19,589 nucleotides of DNA from an uncultured Eubacteriales bacterium (lineage in GTDB: Bacteria > Bacillota > Clostridia > Oscillospirales > Oscillospiraceae), in NCBI GenBank assembly GCA_900547405.1, contig URGL01000050.1, positions 1 to 19,589 of the forward strand. The letters run 5' to 3'. The position numbers were made by a program, and so were the translations under genes. The first letter of the stretch is position 1, and each line of letters opens with the position of its first letter. Positions 5,476-14,081 of this stretch are shown here, piece by piece. Under the pieces are notes generated by a model that was not told the origin of the DNA, ran no database searches, and saw only the letters and a list, made by a program, of their open reading frames with translations.

Positions 5476-8400
5476 ATGAAAACATATCGTGCAGGAATTG
5501 ATATCGGCTCCACCACCGTAAAGCTGGCGGTACTGGACGAAAAAAATAATCTGATTTACGGAAACTACACCCGCCACCAGGCCAACACCCAGGGGGCCCT
5601 GGCGGGGCTATTGAAGGATGCCAGGGAGAAGCTGGGAGACTGCTGCCTGGCGGTAAAGATTACGGGCTCCGGTGCCATCACCCTGGCCAAGGCCATGGAC
5701 ATTGGCTTTGTCCAGGAGGTGGTGGCGGTGGCCACTGCCCTGAAGACCTTCTATCCCCAGACGGATGTGGCCATTGAGCTGGGGGGCGAGGATGCCAAGA
5801 TCATTTACTTTACCGGCGGCCTGGAGGAGCGAATGAACGGTGTCTGCGCCGGCGGAACCGGATCCTTCATCGACCAGATGGCGGCACTGCTGCAGATCGA
5901 TGCCGGGGAGCTGAACAAAGAGGCGGAAAACTACAAGCAGGTTTATCCCATCGCCGCCCGCTGCGGCGTATTCGCCAAGACGGACATCCAGCCCCTGATC
6001 AACGAGGGTGCCACCAAGGCAGACCTGGCGGCCTCCATTTTCCAGGCCGTGGTGAACCAGACCATTTCCGGCCTGGCCTGCGGCAAGCCCATCCGGGGCT
6101 GTGTAGCCTTTTTGGGCGGACCTCTGCACTTCCTGCCGGAGTTGAAAAAGGCCTTTATCCGGACGCTGAAGCTGACTCCGGATAAGATCGTGGACCCGGA
6201 GAATTCCCACCTGTTTGCTGCCATGGGTTCCGCCCTGGAAAGCGGGGATGCCCAGGCCGTGGCTCTGGGAGAGCTCATTATGCGGCTGGAAAGGGGTGTC
6301 CGGGTCTCTTTCGAGATGCCCAGGCTTCCGGCGCTTTTCCGGGACCAGGCGGATTATGAGGCCTTCCACCAGCGGCACAGCCAGGCCGTGGTGAAAAAGG
6401 CCAATCTGGAAACCTATTGCGGCGACTGCTACTTAGGCATCGATGCCGGATCCACCACCACCAAGCTGGCCCTCATCGGCCAGGAAGGGCAGCTGCTGTA
6501 TTCCTTCTACGCCAACAACAAGGGAAATCCCATCGAGACGGCCAAGTCCGCCATCTGGAACCTGAAAACCATGCTTCCCGGCTCCGCCCGGATCGCCCGG
6601 ACCTGCTCCACGGGCTACGGCGAGGCCCTCCTGAAGTCCGCCTTCTCCCTGGACGAGGGAGAGGTGGAGACCATCGCCCACTGCACCGCCGCCAGCTTCT
6701 TTGACCCCAAGGTAGACTGCGTGCTGGACATCGGCGGCCAGGACATGAAGTGCATCCGCCTGAAAAACGGGGCGGTGGACACCATCATGCTCAACGAGGC
6801 CTGCTCCTCCGGCTGCGGCTCCTTTATTGAAAACTTCGCCAATTCCCTGGGCTATACGGCGGAGGGCTTTGCCAAAGAGGCCCTGTTTGCCCAGGATCCC
6901 GTGGACCTGGGCACCCGCTGCACCGTATTCATGAATTCCAACGTGAAGCAGGCTCAGAAGGAAGGAGCCAAGGTCTCCGATATTTCCGCGGGGCTTGCCT
7001 ATTCCGTCATCAAAAACGCCCTGTTTAAGGTCATCAAGCTGAGCTCTGCCAAGGAGCTGGGCAGCCATATTGTGGTCCAGGGCGGCACCTTCCACAATCA
7101 GGCGGTGCTCCGGGCCTTCGAAACCATTGCCGGAGCGGAGGTCATCTGCCCGGATATCGCGGGGCTCATGGGCGCTTTCGGTGCGGCCCTCATTGCCCGC
7201 AGCCACGACAAGGGAGAGGGCACCTCCATGCTGCCCCTGGAGGACATCGTCAACCTGACCTATACCACGCAGACCGTCCGCTGCGGCGGCTGCTCCAACA
7301 ACTGTATGCTCACTGTCAATGTCTTCCCCGGGGGCCGGCGGCACATCACCGGCAACCGCTGCGAGAAGGGCGGGGGAGGAGCCAACAAGGGGGAGAAGGC
7401 CCCCAACATGGTGGTCTTCAAGCAGAAGCGGATGTTCGCCTACGAGCCTCTTTCCGAGGAGGAGGCCCCCCGGGGCACTGTGGGACTCCCCAGAGTGCTG
7501 AATATGTATGAGAACTATCCCTTCTGGGCTACCCTCTTCCGGAATCTGGGTATCCGGGCGGTGCTGTCCCCCTTCTCAAGCCGAAAGATCTACGAAAAGG
7601 GCATGGAGTCCATTCCTTCGGAGTCCGAGTGCTACCCGGCCAAGCTGGCCCACGGCCACGTCCAGTGGCTCATCGACCAGGGGATCACCACCATTTTCCA
7701 TCCCTGTGTGTTCTACGAATACCAGGAGCACAAGGATGCCCAGAATCACTACAGCTGCCCCATTGTGGCCTCCTACGCCGAGAACCTGAAAAACAACGTG
7801 GAGGCGGTGACGGAAGGGAAGATCCACTATATCCGTCCCTTTGTGGCCTTTACCAGTGAAAAAACCGCTGCGGACCGGCTGGTGAAGGTCTGCAAGGAGG
7901 AGTGGGGCATCCCCGCCGCTGAGACCCGGAAGGCCGTCCACCTGGCCTGGGAGGAGCAGCGGAAAACCAAGCGGGAAATCGTGGAAGAGGGCACCCGGGT
8001 GCTGAAAGCCATGGAAAGTAAGGGCGGCAGCGGCATTGTGCTGGCCGGGCGGCCCTATCACATCGACCCGGAGATCAACCACGGCATTCCGGAGCTCATT
8101 GCCTCCTACGGCCTGACGGTCCTCACCGAGGACAGCCTGCCCAACCTCCAGGAGGAGCAGAACCTGCGGATCGTGGACCAGTGGGTCTATCACTCCCGGC
8201 TCTATTCCGCTGCCCGGTTCGTCCGGAACCGGAACGATCTGGAGCTGCTGCAGCTCAATTCCTTCGGCTGCGGCCTGGATGCCGTCACCACCGATCAGGT
8301 GGCGGAGATCCTGGAGGGCAGCAACAAGCTCTACACCCTGCTGAAAATCGACGAGGTGAACAACCTGGGAGCCGTCCGTATCCGCATCCGCAGCCTGATT

Positions 8401-9696
8401 GCCGCCATGAAGATGCGCCGGGAGGAGCAGATCCAGGCCCAGCCCCAGCCTGTGAATTACCGGCGGCAGGAATACACCGCCCAGATGCAGCTGGAGGGCT
8501 ACACCATTCTGGCGCCCCAGATGAGCCCCATCCATTTTGAGATCCTACAGCCCATCTTCAAGAAGTACGGCTACAATGTGGTGGTGCTGGACAACGACGA
8601 CCGCAGCGCCATTGACACGGGGTTGAAATACGTCAATAACGATGCCTGCTTCCCCTCCATCACCGTGGTGGGCCAGATCATGGAGGCCGTGCTTTCCGGG
8701 AAATACGACCTGGACCATCTGGCCGTCATCATGACCCAGACCGGCGGCTGCTGCCGGGCCAGCAACTATGTGGCCTTCATTCGCCGGGCCTTGCAGAAGG
8801 CCGGGTGCCCCCAGATCCCGGTGATCTCCGTCAACGCCAACGGCATGGAGAAAAACGAGGGCTTCAAGTTCTCCCCAGGTCTCATTCTGGATGCCATCCA
8901 CGCCATTGTCTACGGTGACCTGTTTATGCGCTGCCTCTACCGGGTCCGGCCCTATGAGCTGACCCCCGGCTCTGCCGATGCCCTCCACGAAAAGTGGAAG
9001 CAGATCGCCATCGATTCTCTGACGGACCCCAAGTGCAAGCTGTCCTATGCCCAGGTCTGCCGGGGAATCGTGGAGGCCTTTGATGCCTTCCCCATTGACG
9101 AGACCCTCCGCAAGCCCCGGGTGGGCATTGTGGGAGAGATCCTGGTCAAGTATATGCCATTGGCCAACAACCACCTGGTGCAGGTGCTGGAAGCCGAAGG
9201 GGCCGAGGCTGTGGTGCCGGATATGCTGGATTTCTTCAACTACTGCCTGCTGGGCGGGGAGTACCGCCACGAGTTCCTGGGGGCCGGGATCACCGCGGAT
9301 ATGCTGGCCAAGGTTGGCATCAAGTCCATCCGGGCGGTCCGCCAGCCTGCCATTGACGCACTGAAGAAGAGCCGCCGGTTTGCGCCCCCCGTGCCCATCG
9401 AGAAAATCGCCGAGGCCACGAAGCCCTTCCTGTCCCTGGGCAACCAGTACGGCGAGGGGTGGTTCCTGGCCGGAGAGATGGTGGAGCTCATCACCTCCGG
9501 AACGCCCAATGTCATCTGCATCCAGCCCTTTGCCTGCCTTCCCAACCATGTGGTGGGTAAGGGTGTCATCAAGGTGCTGAAAAAGGCCTATCCCCAGGCC
9601 AATATCGCCGCCGTGGACTACGACCCCGGTGCCAGCGAAGTCAACCAGCTGAACCGCATCAAGCTGATGCTGTCCGCGGCGAAGCAAAATCTATAA
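5476..9696 (+). CDS. Large acyl-CoA dehydratase activase: two BadF/BcrA-type ATPase modules fused to DUF2229 modules
   Basis: This 1,406-residue cytosolic protein combines two ASKHA-fold ATPases with a dehydratase-like C-terminal half. Module 1 (about 4-260) has AGIDIGSTTVKLAVLD, ELGGEDAKI and the Cys pair C124 (GVCAGGTGSF) and C163 (ARCGVFAKT). Module 2 (about 318-575) repeats this with GIDAGSTTTKLALI, DIGGQDMK, C443 (EACSSGCGSF) and C482 (TRCTVFMNS). Both Cys pairs are 39 residues apart, the spacing I recall for the cluster ligands Cys127/Cys166 of the 2-hydroxyglutaryl-CoA dehydratase activator HgdC. A Cys-rich hinge follows (C603, C606, C610, C629). DUF2229-like sequence begins near 669 (VGLPRVLNMYENYPFW), with conserved Cys in NNDACFPS (C1058), GGCCRASNY (C1092-C1093) and PFACLPNHVVGKG (C1354). 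By family knowledge, activases use ATP to push low-potential electrons to an iron-sulfur partner; this protein's own substrate is unknown. No separate dehydratase subunits are nearby. It stands alone between a repeat-rich gap and a terminator. Confidence 0.92.
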   Translation: MKTYRAGIDIGSTTVKLAVLDEKNNLIYGNYTRHQANTQGALAGLLKDAREKLGDCCLAVKITGSGAITLAKAMDIGFVQEVVAVATALKTFYPQTDVAIELGGEDAKIIYFTGGLEERMNGVCAGGTGSFIDQMAALLQIDAGELNKEAENYKQVYPIAARCGVFAKTDIQPLINEGATKADLAASIFQAVVNQTISGLACGKPIRGCVAFLGGPLHFLPELKKAFIRTLKLTPDKIVDPENSHLFAAMGSALESGDAQAVALGELIMRLERGVRVSFEMPRLPALFRDQADYEAFHQRHSQAVVKKANLETYCGDCYLGIDAGSTTTKLALIGQEGQLLYSFYANNKGNPIETAKSAIWNLKTMLPGSARIARTCSTGYGEALLKSAFSLDEGEVETIAHCTAASFFDPKVDCVLDIGGQDMKCIRLKNGAVDTIMLNEACSSGCGSFIENFANSLGYTAEGFAKEALFAQDPVDLGTRCTVFMNSNVKQAQKEGAKVSDISAGLAYSVIKNALFKVIKLSSAKELGSHIVVQGGTFHNQAVLRAFETIAGAEVICPDIAGLMGAFGAALIARSHDKGEGTSMLPLEDIVNLTYTTQTVRCGGCSNNCMLTVNVFPGGRRHITGNRCEKGGGGANKGEKAPNMVVFKQKRMFAYEPLSEEEAPRGTVGLPRVLNMYENYPFWATLFRNLGIRAVLSPFSSRKIYEKGMESIPSESECYPAKLAHGHVQWLIDQGITTIFHPCVFYEYQEHKDAQNHYSCPIVASYAENLKNNVEAVTEGKIHYIRPFVAFTSEKTAADRLVKVCKEEWGIPAAETRKAVHLAWEEQRKTKREIVEEGTRVLKAMESKGGSGIVLAGRPYHIDPEINHGIPELIASYGLTVLTEDSLPNLQEEQNLRIVDQWVYHSRLYSAARFVRNRNDLELLQLNSFGCGLDAVTTDQVAEILEGSNKLYTLLKIDEVNNLGAVRIRIRSLIAAMKMRREEQIQAQPQPVNYRRQEYTAQMQLEGYTILAPQMSPIHFEILQPIFKKYGYNVVVLDNDDRSAIDTGLKYVNNDACFPSITVVGQIMEAVLSGKYDLDHLAVIMTQTGGCCRASNYVAFIRRALQKAGCPQIPVISVNANGMEKNEGFKFSPGLILDAIHAIVYGDLFMRCLYRVRPYELTPGSADALHEKWKQIAIDSLTDPKCKLSYAQVCRGIVEAFDAFPIDETLRKPRVGIVGEILVKYMPLANNHLVQVLEAEGAEAVVPDMLDFFNYCLLGGEYRHEFLGAGITADMLAKVGIKSIRAVRQPAIDALKKSRRFAPPVPIEKIAEATKPFLSLGNQYGEGWFLAGEMVELITSGTPNVICIQPFACLPNHVVGKGVIKVLKKAYPQANIAAVDYDPGASEVNQLNRIKLMLSAAKQNL

Positions 9697-9705
9697 ACCT
9701 TCCCC

Positions 9706-9758
9706 ACACCCGTCCCGGGCTGTGCCCGGTCCACCCTCTCGTAAGGAGAGGGTTTTTT
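9706..9758 (+). terminator. Intrinsic terminator of the activase gene (single copy of the terminator repeat)
   Basis: CCCTCTC (9734-9740) pairs with GAGAGGG (9746-9752) and is followed by six T (9753-9758). Upstream are CACCCGTC and a second hairpin, CCGGGC/GCCCGG (9715-9729). The layout matches the triple repeat at 830-979 read on the minus strand, but with a different small-hairpin sequence. Confidence 0.9.
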
Positions 9759-9788
9759 ATTGCAGCGGTAGATTTTTCTTGATAAGGA

Positions 9789-9797
9789 TGGTATAAT
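9789..9797 (+). promoter_or_regulatory. Extended -10 promoter of the glycosyltransferase operon
   Basis: TGGTATAAT is a perfect extended -10 (TG-n-TATAAT). No good -35 lies at the right distance (TTGATA at 9779-9784 is too close), which is typical of extended -10 promoters. The leader to the ATG at 9831 would be about 27 bases and contains GGAGG at 9819-9823. Confidence 0.65.
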
Positions 9798-9830
9798 ATA
9801 GGAAAAAATTCCAGCCACGGAGGAAACGCA

Positions 9831-10610
9831 ATGGAGCAGCATGGGACATTTGACCACAAGGTAGATCAGGCATCGGTGCCGGTTTGCCCCATTTTGGGGG
9901 TGAAGCTGGCAGCCATTGATATGCCCTGGCTGCTTTCCTTTACCCAGGAGCATTTAAAAGAGCTGTCCGGGGACTATATCTGCGTGTCCAACGTGCATAC
10001 CACGGTGACCGCCTACGAGGACCCCAGCTATTTGGCTGTTCAGAATGGGGGCATTCTGGCCATTCCGGATGGGGGACCCCTATCCTCAACAGGGCGCAAG
10101 CGGGGCTACGCCCAGATGCAGCGGGTCACCGGCCCGGACTATATGAAAAAATGCCTGGAATTGGGCCTGGATAAGGGCTGGCGGCACTATTTTTATGGCG
10201 GCACCCAGCAGACTCTGGATAAACTGGCGAATATCCTGCCCCAGCGCTACCCCGGCATTCAGATCGCCGGGATGTACAGTCCGCCTTTCCGGCCTCTCAG
10301 CGCCCAGGAGGACCGGGCTGCCGTTGCCGCCATCAATGATGCGAAGCCGGACTTTGTCTGGGTGGGCCTGGGAGCTCCAAAGCAGGAGATCTGGATGAAC
10401 GGACATCAGGGCCAGGTCCATGGCCTGATGGTGGGGGTGGGGGCCGCCTTTGACTACGAGGCGGGGAACATCGCCCGGGCTCCTCAGTGGATGCAGAGCC
10501 ACAATCTGGAGTGGCTCTACCGTCTTATGCAAGACCCAAAACGGCTGCTTGGCCGGTATCTGCGCACCAATACGGTGTATCTTCTTCAGGCGCAGCTGCG
10601 GGGGAAGTGA
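9831..10610 (+). CDS. WecB/TagA/CpsF-family glycosyltransferase (GT26)
   Basis: GT26 enzymes add a sugar (N-acetylmannosamine-type in TagA and WecG) to a lipid-linked acceptor at the inner face of the membrane, in wall polymer or surface glycan synthesis; the donor used here is not predictable. The 259 residues carry the family motifs in order: CVSNVHTTV, PDGGPL, RVTGPDYM, FYGGTQQTL, VGLGAPKQEIWM, GVGAAFDYEAG and LEWLYRLMQDP. Asn54 and Asp80 are 26 residues apart, like Asn39 and the proposed catalytic base Asp65 of TagA. The Arg-rich C-terminus (PKRLLGRYLRTN) is the expected membrane-contacting tail. GGAGG lies 7 bases before the ATG. It is the first gene of a five-gene operon; the next starts one base after its TGA. 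Confidence 0.93.
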   Translation: MEQHGTFDHKVDQASVPVCPILGVKLAAIDMPWLLSFTQEHLKELSGDYICVSNVHTTVTAYEDPSYLAVQNGGILAIPDGGPLSSTGRKRGYAQMQRVTGPDYMKKCLELGLDKGWRHYFYGGTQQTLDKLANILPQRYPGIQIAGMYSPPFRPLSAQEDRAAVAAINDAKPDFVWVGLGAPKQEIWMNGHQGQVHGLMVGVGAAFDYEAGNIARAPQWMQSHNLEWLYRLMQDPKRLLGRYLRTNTVYLLQAQLRGK

Positions 10611-10611
10611 C

Positions 10612-11790
10612 ATGAACATACTGCTTGTCCACAATTTTTATCAGCTCCCCGGGGGGGAGGACACGGTGGTAGCCGCCGAGGCGGAGCTGCTGCGAAGCCA
10701 TGGGCACCATGTGGTGCTCTATACCCGCCATAATTCGGAGCTGGAAGGCTTTTCCAGGCTCCAGAAGCTGACACTGCCCCTGACATTTCTCTACAATCCC
10801 CGGACCTACCGGGAGATCCGGCGGATCATCAAAAAGGAGCACATCGATATTGTGCATGTTCACAATACCCTGATGCTCATTTCTCCGGCAGTGTACTATG
10901 CCGCCCGGTCCAGGAAGATCCCTGTGGTCCAGACTCTCCACAATTTCCGGCTGCTTTGCCCCGGAGCCACTTTTTTTCGGAATGGTGCCCTGTGTGAGGA
11001 CTGCCTGACAGAGGGCCTGGGCTGCGCCGTAAAGCATCGGTGCTACCGGGGCAGCAAAGCCCAGACTCTGGCCTGCGTGATTTCTACAAAATTCCACCGG
11101 ATGACGGGCATCTACAAAAAACTCAACTATATCTGCCTGACGGAGTTCAACCGGAGAAAGCTGCTGACCCTAAAGGGCATTCAGCCGGACCGAGTGGCGG
11201 TGAAGCCCAACTTCGTCACCCAGACGGAGGGCCTGGTCCCGCAGGAGGACCGGGCAGACCGCATCATCTTTGCCGGACGGCTGGAAGAATTGAAGGGTCT
11301 GCGGGTGCTGCTGGAGAGCTGGCGGCTTCTGGGCCCCGATGCCCCCAGGCTGGTGATCTGCGGCACGGGCCCTCTGGAAGAAAAATGCCTGGCCTTTGTC
11401 AAAGAGAACAAGATGCGCAATGTGACCCTGGCCGGGAAGCTGCCCAACGAGAACCTGCGTCGGCTGCTCTCCACCAGCAAGGCCCTGATCCTGCCCACCC
11501 AGTGCTATGAGGGCTTCCCTATGTGCATTGCCGAGGCCTTCAGTGTGGGCACCCCGGTATTGGTGTCTGACCTGGGCAACGGGGGAAACCTGATTACCCA
11601 GGGCCGCACGGGTATGAAATTCAACCAGAAGTCCCCCCAGTCCATTGCCTCTACGGTTTCCGCGTTTTTGGCGGATCAGGACACGGATTGGCAGAAATAC
11701 ACCCGGGAGGATTATCTAAAAACCATGACCCCGGAGGGAAATTATGAGCGCCTGATGGAGATCTATGCCCAGGCAGCCCAGCGGAGGTAG
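10612..11790 (+). CDS. GT4-family glycosyltransferase
   Basis: This is a 392-residue GT-B fold retaining glycosyltransferase, predicted cytosolic or membrane-peripheral. The N-terminal Rossmann half opens with MNILLVHNFYQLPGGEDTVV, a loop typical of GT4 enzymes in polysaccharide clusters. It has a Cys-rich stretch (LLCPGATF, CEDCL, GCAVKHRC) also seen in that subgroup. The C-terminal half has the donor-binding motif EGFPMCIAE with E300 and E308, the canonical E-x7-E pair. The ATG at 10612 is chosen because family homology starts exactly there and it lies one base after the preceding stop; longer in-frame extension would overlap the GT26 gene. Sugar donor and acceptor are unknown. The neighbours suggest one step of a surface-glycan repeat unit. 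Confidence 0.9.
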   Translation: MNILLVHNFYQLPGGEDTVVAAEAELLRSHGHHVVLYTRHNSELEGFSRLQKLTLPLTFLYNPRTYREIRRIIKKEHIDIVHVHNTLMLISPAVYYAARSRKIPVVQTLHNFRLLCPGATFFRNGALCEDCLTEGLGCAVKHRCYRGSKAQTLACVISTKFHRMTGIYKKLNYICLTEFNRRKLLTLKGIQPDRVAVKPNFVTQTEGLVPQEDRADRIIFAGRLEELKGLRVLLESWRLLGPDAPRLVICGTGPLEEKCLAFVKENKMRNVTLAGKLPNENLRRLLSTSKALILPTQCYEGFPMCIAEAFSVGTPVLVSDLGNGGNLITQGRTGMKFNQKSPQSIASTVSAFLADQDTDWQKYTREDYLKTMTPEGNYERLMEIYAQAAQRR

Positions 11791-11794
11791 GCAC

Positions 11795-12904
11795 ATGAAA
11801 AAAGTGCTGATCATCAGCAATATTCCGTCGCCCTACCGCACGGCGCTGTTTCGCTACCTGCAAACCCAGCAGAAGGACTACCGCTTTCAGGTGCTCTATA
11901 CCAGCCGGGCAGAAGCGGACCGGGCCTGGAGCACCCAGCAGGAGCTGGAAGACACCTTCTTCCAGGATTCCAAGGTCCTTTCCGTCAAAGGAGGAGAGGT
12001 GGGAGGCACCGCCACCCGCTTTATCCACATTCCCAGGGGGCTGGGGGCCATGCTGGAAAAGATTTGCCCGGATGTGATCATCGGCTCCGAGTATAACCTA
12101 TCTGCCGTCCAGGCCTATTTTTGGGCGAAAAGCCGCCGTGTTCCCTATATCAACCTGACGGACGGGACCCTTCACTCGGAAACCTACATCGGCAAGGTCC
12201 AGAAGCTTACGAGAAAGCTGATCATCTCCGGTGCCGACGGCTTTCTGGCCAGCTCCGGCCGGGCAAAGGAAAAGCTGCTGCACTGGGGTGCGGCAGAGAA
12301 GAAAATCGTCATCAGCTATCTGACGGTGCCCCTGGAGCCCTTTTTGGCCCTGGAGCGCAGGCCGGAGCCGGGACGCATCCTGTTTGTGGGGCGGATATCC
12401 CACGAAAAAGGCCTGGACCTGCTGGTGCGGGCCCTGGCGGAAGTAAAGACTTCTTGCCGCCTTCGGGTGGTGGGCAACGACGTAGGAGGCGAGCAGGCCC
12501 GGGTCCAGACCCTGATCCGGGAGCTGGGCCTGGAAGACAGAGTGGAATTTCTGGGCTACCGGGAAGGGGCGCTCCTTCTGGAGGAGTACAGCAAATGCGC
12601 CCTGCTGGCGGTGCCCTCCCGGTCCGACTGCTTCGGCCTTGTGATGGTGGAGGCGGCCTGTGCCGGAGTGCCGGTGCTGGCCTCAAAATATGCCGACGGT
12701 GGGCCGGACATTCTGAGGGAAGGGGAGAACGGCCTGACGGCGGATCCCTTTGACCCGGCAGCCTTTGGAGAAGCGCTGGAGGAAATGCTGAACAGGGACT
12801 TCCCCACAGAAAAATCCAGAGTATCTCTGGGTGAAAAGTTCAGCTTCCGGGAAGCGGCCCGGGGCTATGTCCAGGCAGTCCGTATGGTGGAAGGAGAGAA
12901 ATAA
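11795..12904 (+). CDS. GT4-family glycosyltransferase
   Basis: This second GT-B glycosyltransferase has 369 residues. It begins MKKVLIISNIPSPYRTALF, a start typical of GT4 enzymes of capsule and exopolysaccharide clusters. Donor-site landmarks are ILFVGRISHEKGLDLLVRAL and DCFGLVMVEAACAGVPVLAS, with Asp278 in place of the first Glu of the E-x7-E pair and E286 retained; D at that position also occurs in many active GT4 enzymes. The ATG at 11795 has GGAGGT (11783-11788) overlapping the previous stop codon, so translation is probably coupled. Specificity is unknown. Confidence 0.9.
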   Translation: MKKVLIISNIPSPYRTALFRYLQTQQKDYRFQVLYTSRAEADRAWSTQQELEDTFFQDSKVLSVKGGEVGGTATRFIHIPRGLGAMLEKICPDVIIGSEYNLSAVQAYFWAKSRRVPYINLTDGTLHSETYIGKVQKLTRKLIISGADGFLASSGRAKEKLLHWGAAEKKIVISYLTVPLEPFLALERRPEPGRILFVGRISHEKGLDLLVRALAEVKTSCRLRVVGNDVGGEQARVQTLIRELGLEDRVEFLGYREGALLLEEYSKCALLAVPSRSDCFGLVMVEAACAGVPVLASKYADGGPDILREGENGLTADPFDPAAFGEALEEMLNRDFPTEKSRVSLGEKFSFREAARGYVQAVRMVEGEK

Positions 12905-14071
12905 ATGGCAAATATTCCCATTGTGGTGGTGGCCTATGACCGGCTGCATTCCCTGAAACGGATCACGGATTCCCTCCTTCAGGCGGAATACCCCCAGGGG
13001 GCGGAGCTGATCATCAGCATCGACCGGGGAGACAACCGGCAGGTGCTGGAATATGCCGACAGCCTTTCCTGGCCCTTCGGCGAAAAGCGGGTCATCTACC
13101 GGCCGGAGAACCTTGGGCTCAAGAGGCACATTCTGTGCTGCGGCGACCTGACCCAGGAATATGATGGCATTATTCTGCTGGAAGACGATCTGGTGGTCTC
13201 GCCGGACTTCTACCGTTATGCCCAGGAGTGCTACGAGTTTATTCAGGCTCAGGACCGGATCGCCGGTGCAGCCCTTTACAATCACCGGCTGAGCCAGCTG
13301 ACGGAGAAGATTTTTGAGCCCCTGGAGGACGGCTTTGACAACTGGTATTTCCGCTATGCCTGCTCCTGGGGCCAGCTGTGGACCCGGGAAAAATGGCGCG
13401 CCTTCCGGGATTGGCTGGGGGAGAATCAGGACTATGACTTTGCGGGGAGTGAGAAGATCCCTGCCCATATCAAGGACTGGGGGGCCCACTCCTGGCTCAA
13501 ATACCACATCGCCTACTGCATCGAGACGGATAAGCTGTTCCTCTACCCGAGAGTGGCGAGAACCACCTGCTTTTCTGACCCTGGGGTGAACTTCTCCCAC
13601 AGCGAACACACCTTCCAGGTGCCCCTTATGTCCGGTGGCCGGATGGGGAGGCTGCGGCTTTCCACGCCGGAAACCTCCAAGGCGGTGTATGACCAGTGGA
13701 TGGAGAGCCTCTACCTCCAGTCCTGCCTGGAAGAGCAGACCTGTATCGACCTCTATGGGGCCAAGGAAAGCTTCGAGGGGAAGCCCTTCCTTCTGACCTC
13801 CTGCCAGGTAGAGAATGGGAAGCTCCTGGGCTCCTATGGCCGGGAGATGCGGCCCCAGGAGCAAAATGTGCTCTCCGGTGTGCCGGGAGATGTCTTCCGC
13901 CTTTACGAGCTGACACCCGGCAGCAAGAAGCGGTCCAAGACCGCCCGAATGCGGCAGGCGGATGCGGATTACTACATCCGGGGCATCAGCTACCCCTATA
14001 AGAAAACCATCCTGTCCCTGTTCTGGCAGGAGACGATCCAAAAGGTGAGACAGAAGCTGGGAGTAAAATAA
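12905..14071 (+). CDS. GT-A fold glycosyltransferase (GT2/GNT-I-like)
   Basis: This is a nucleotide-sugar-dependent glycosyltransferase of 388 residues. It opens with IPIVVVAYDRLHSLKRITDSLL, the usual first strand and helix of GT-A enzymes. It has an acidic metal/donor motif at 93-95 (LLEDDLVVSPDF) resembling the EDD motif of GNT-I-type (GT13) and related bacterial sugar transferases. The segment YACSWGQLWTREKWRAF is also typical of that group. The last 100 residues are less conserved and end in a Lys/Arg-rich helix. The ATG directly follows the preceding TAA with no gap, and AGGAG (12892-12896) lies 8 bases upstream inside the previous gene. The acceptor is unknown; the position indicates the same pathway as the three preceding transferases. 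Confidence 0.8.
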   Translation: MANIPIVVVAYDRLHSLKRITDSLLQAEYPQGAELIISIDRGDNRQVLEYADSLSWPFGEKRVIYRPENLGLKRHILCCGDLTQEYDGIILLEDDLVVSPDFYRYAQECYEFIQAQDRIAGAALYNHRLSQLTEKIFEPLEDGFDNWYFRYACSWGQLWTREKWRAFRDWLGENQDYDFAGSEKIPAHIKDWGAHSWLKYHIAYCIETDKLFLYPRVARTTCFSDPGVNFSHSEHTFQVPLMSGGRMGRLRLSTPETSKAVYDQWMESLYLQSCLEEQTCIDLYGAKESFEGKPFLLTSCQVENGKLLGSYGREMRPQEQNVLSGVPGDVFRLYELTPGSKKRSKTARMRQADADYYIRGISYPYKKTILSLFWQETIQKVRQKLGVK

Positions 14072-14081
14072 GGAGAGACCT

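Noticed and set aside
10450..10611. Longer N-terminus for the first GT4 gene
   Set aside because: The extra 54 residues overlap the GT26 gene in another frame and do not look like glycosyltransferase sequence; homology begins at MNILLVHN.
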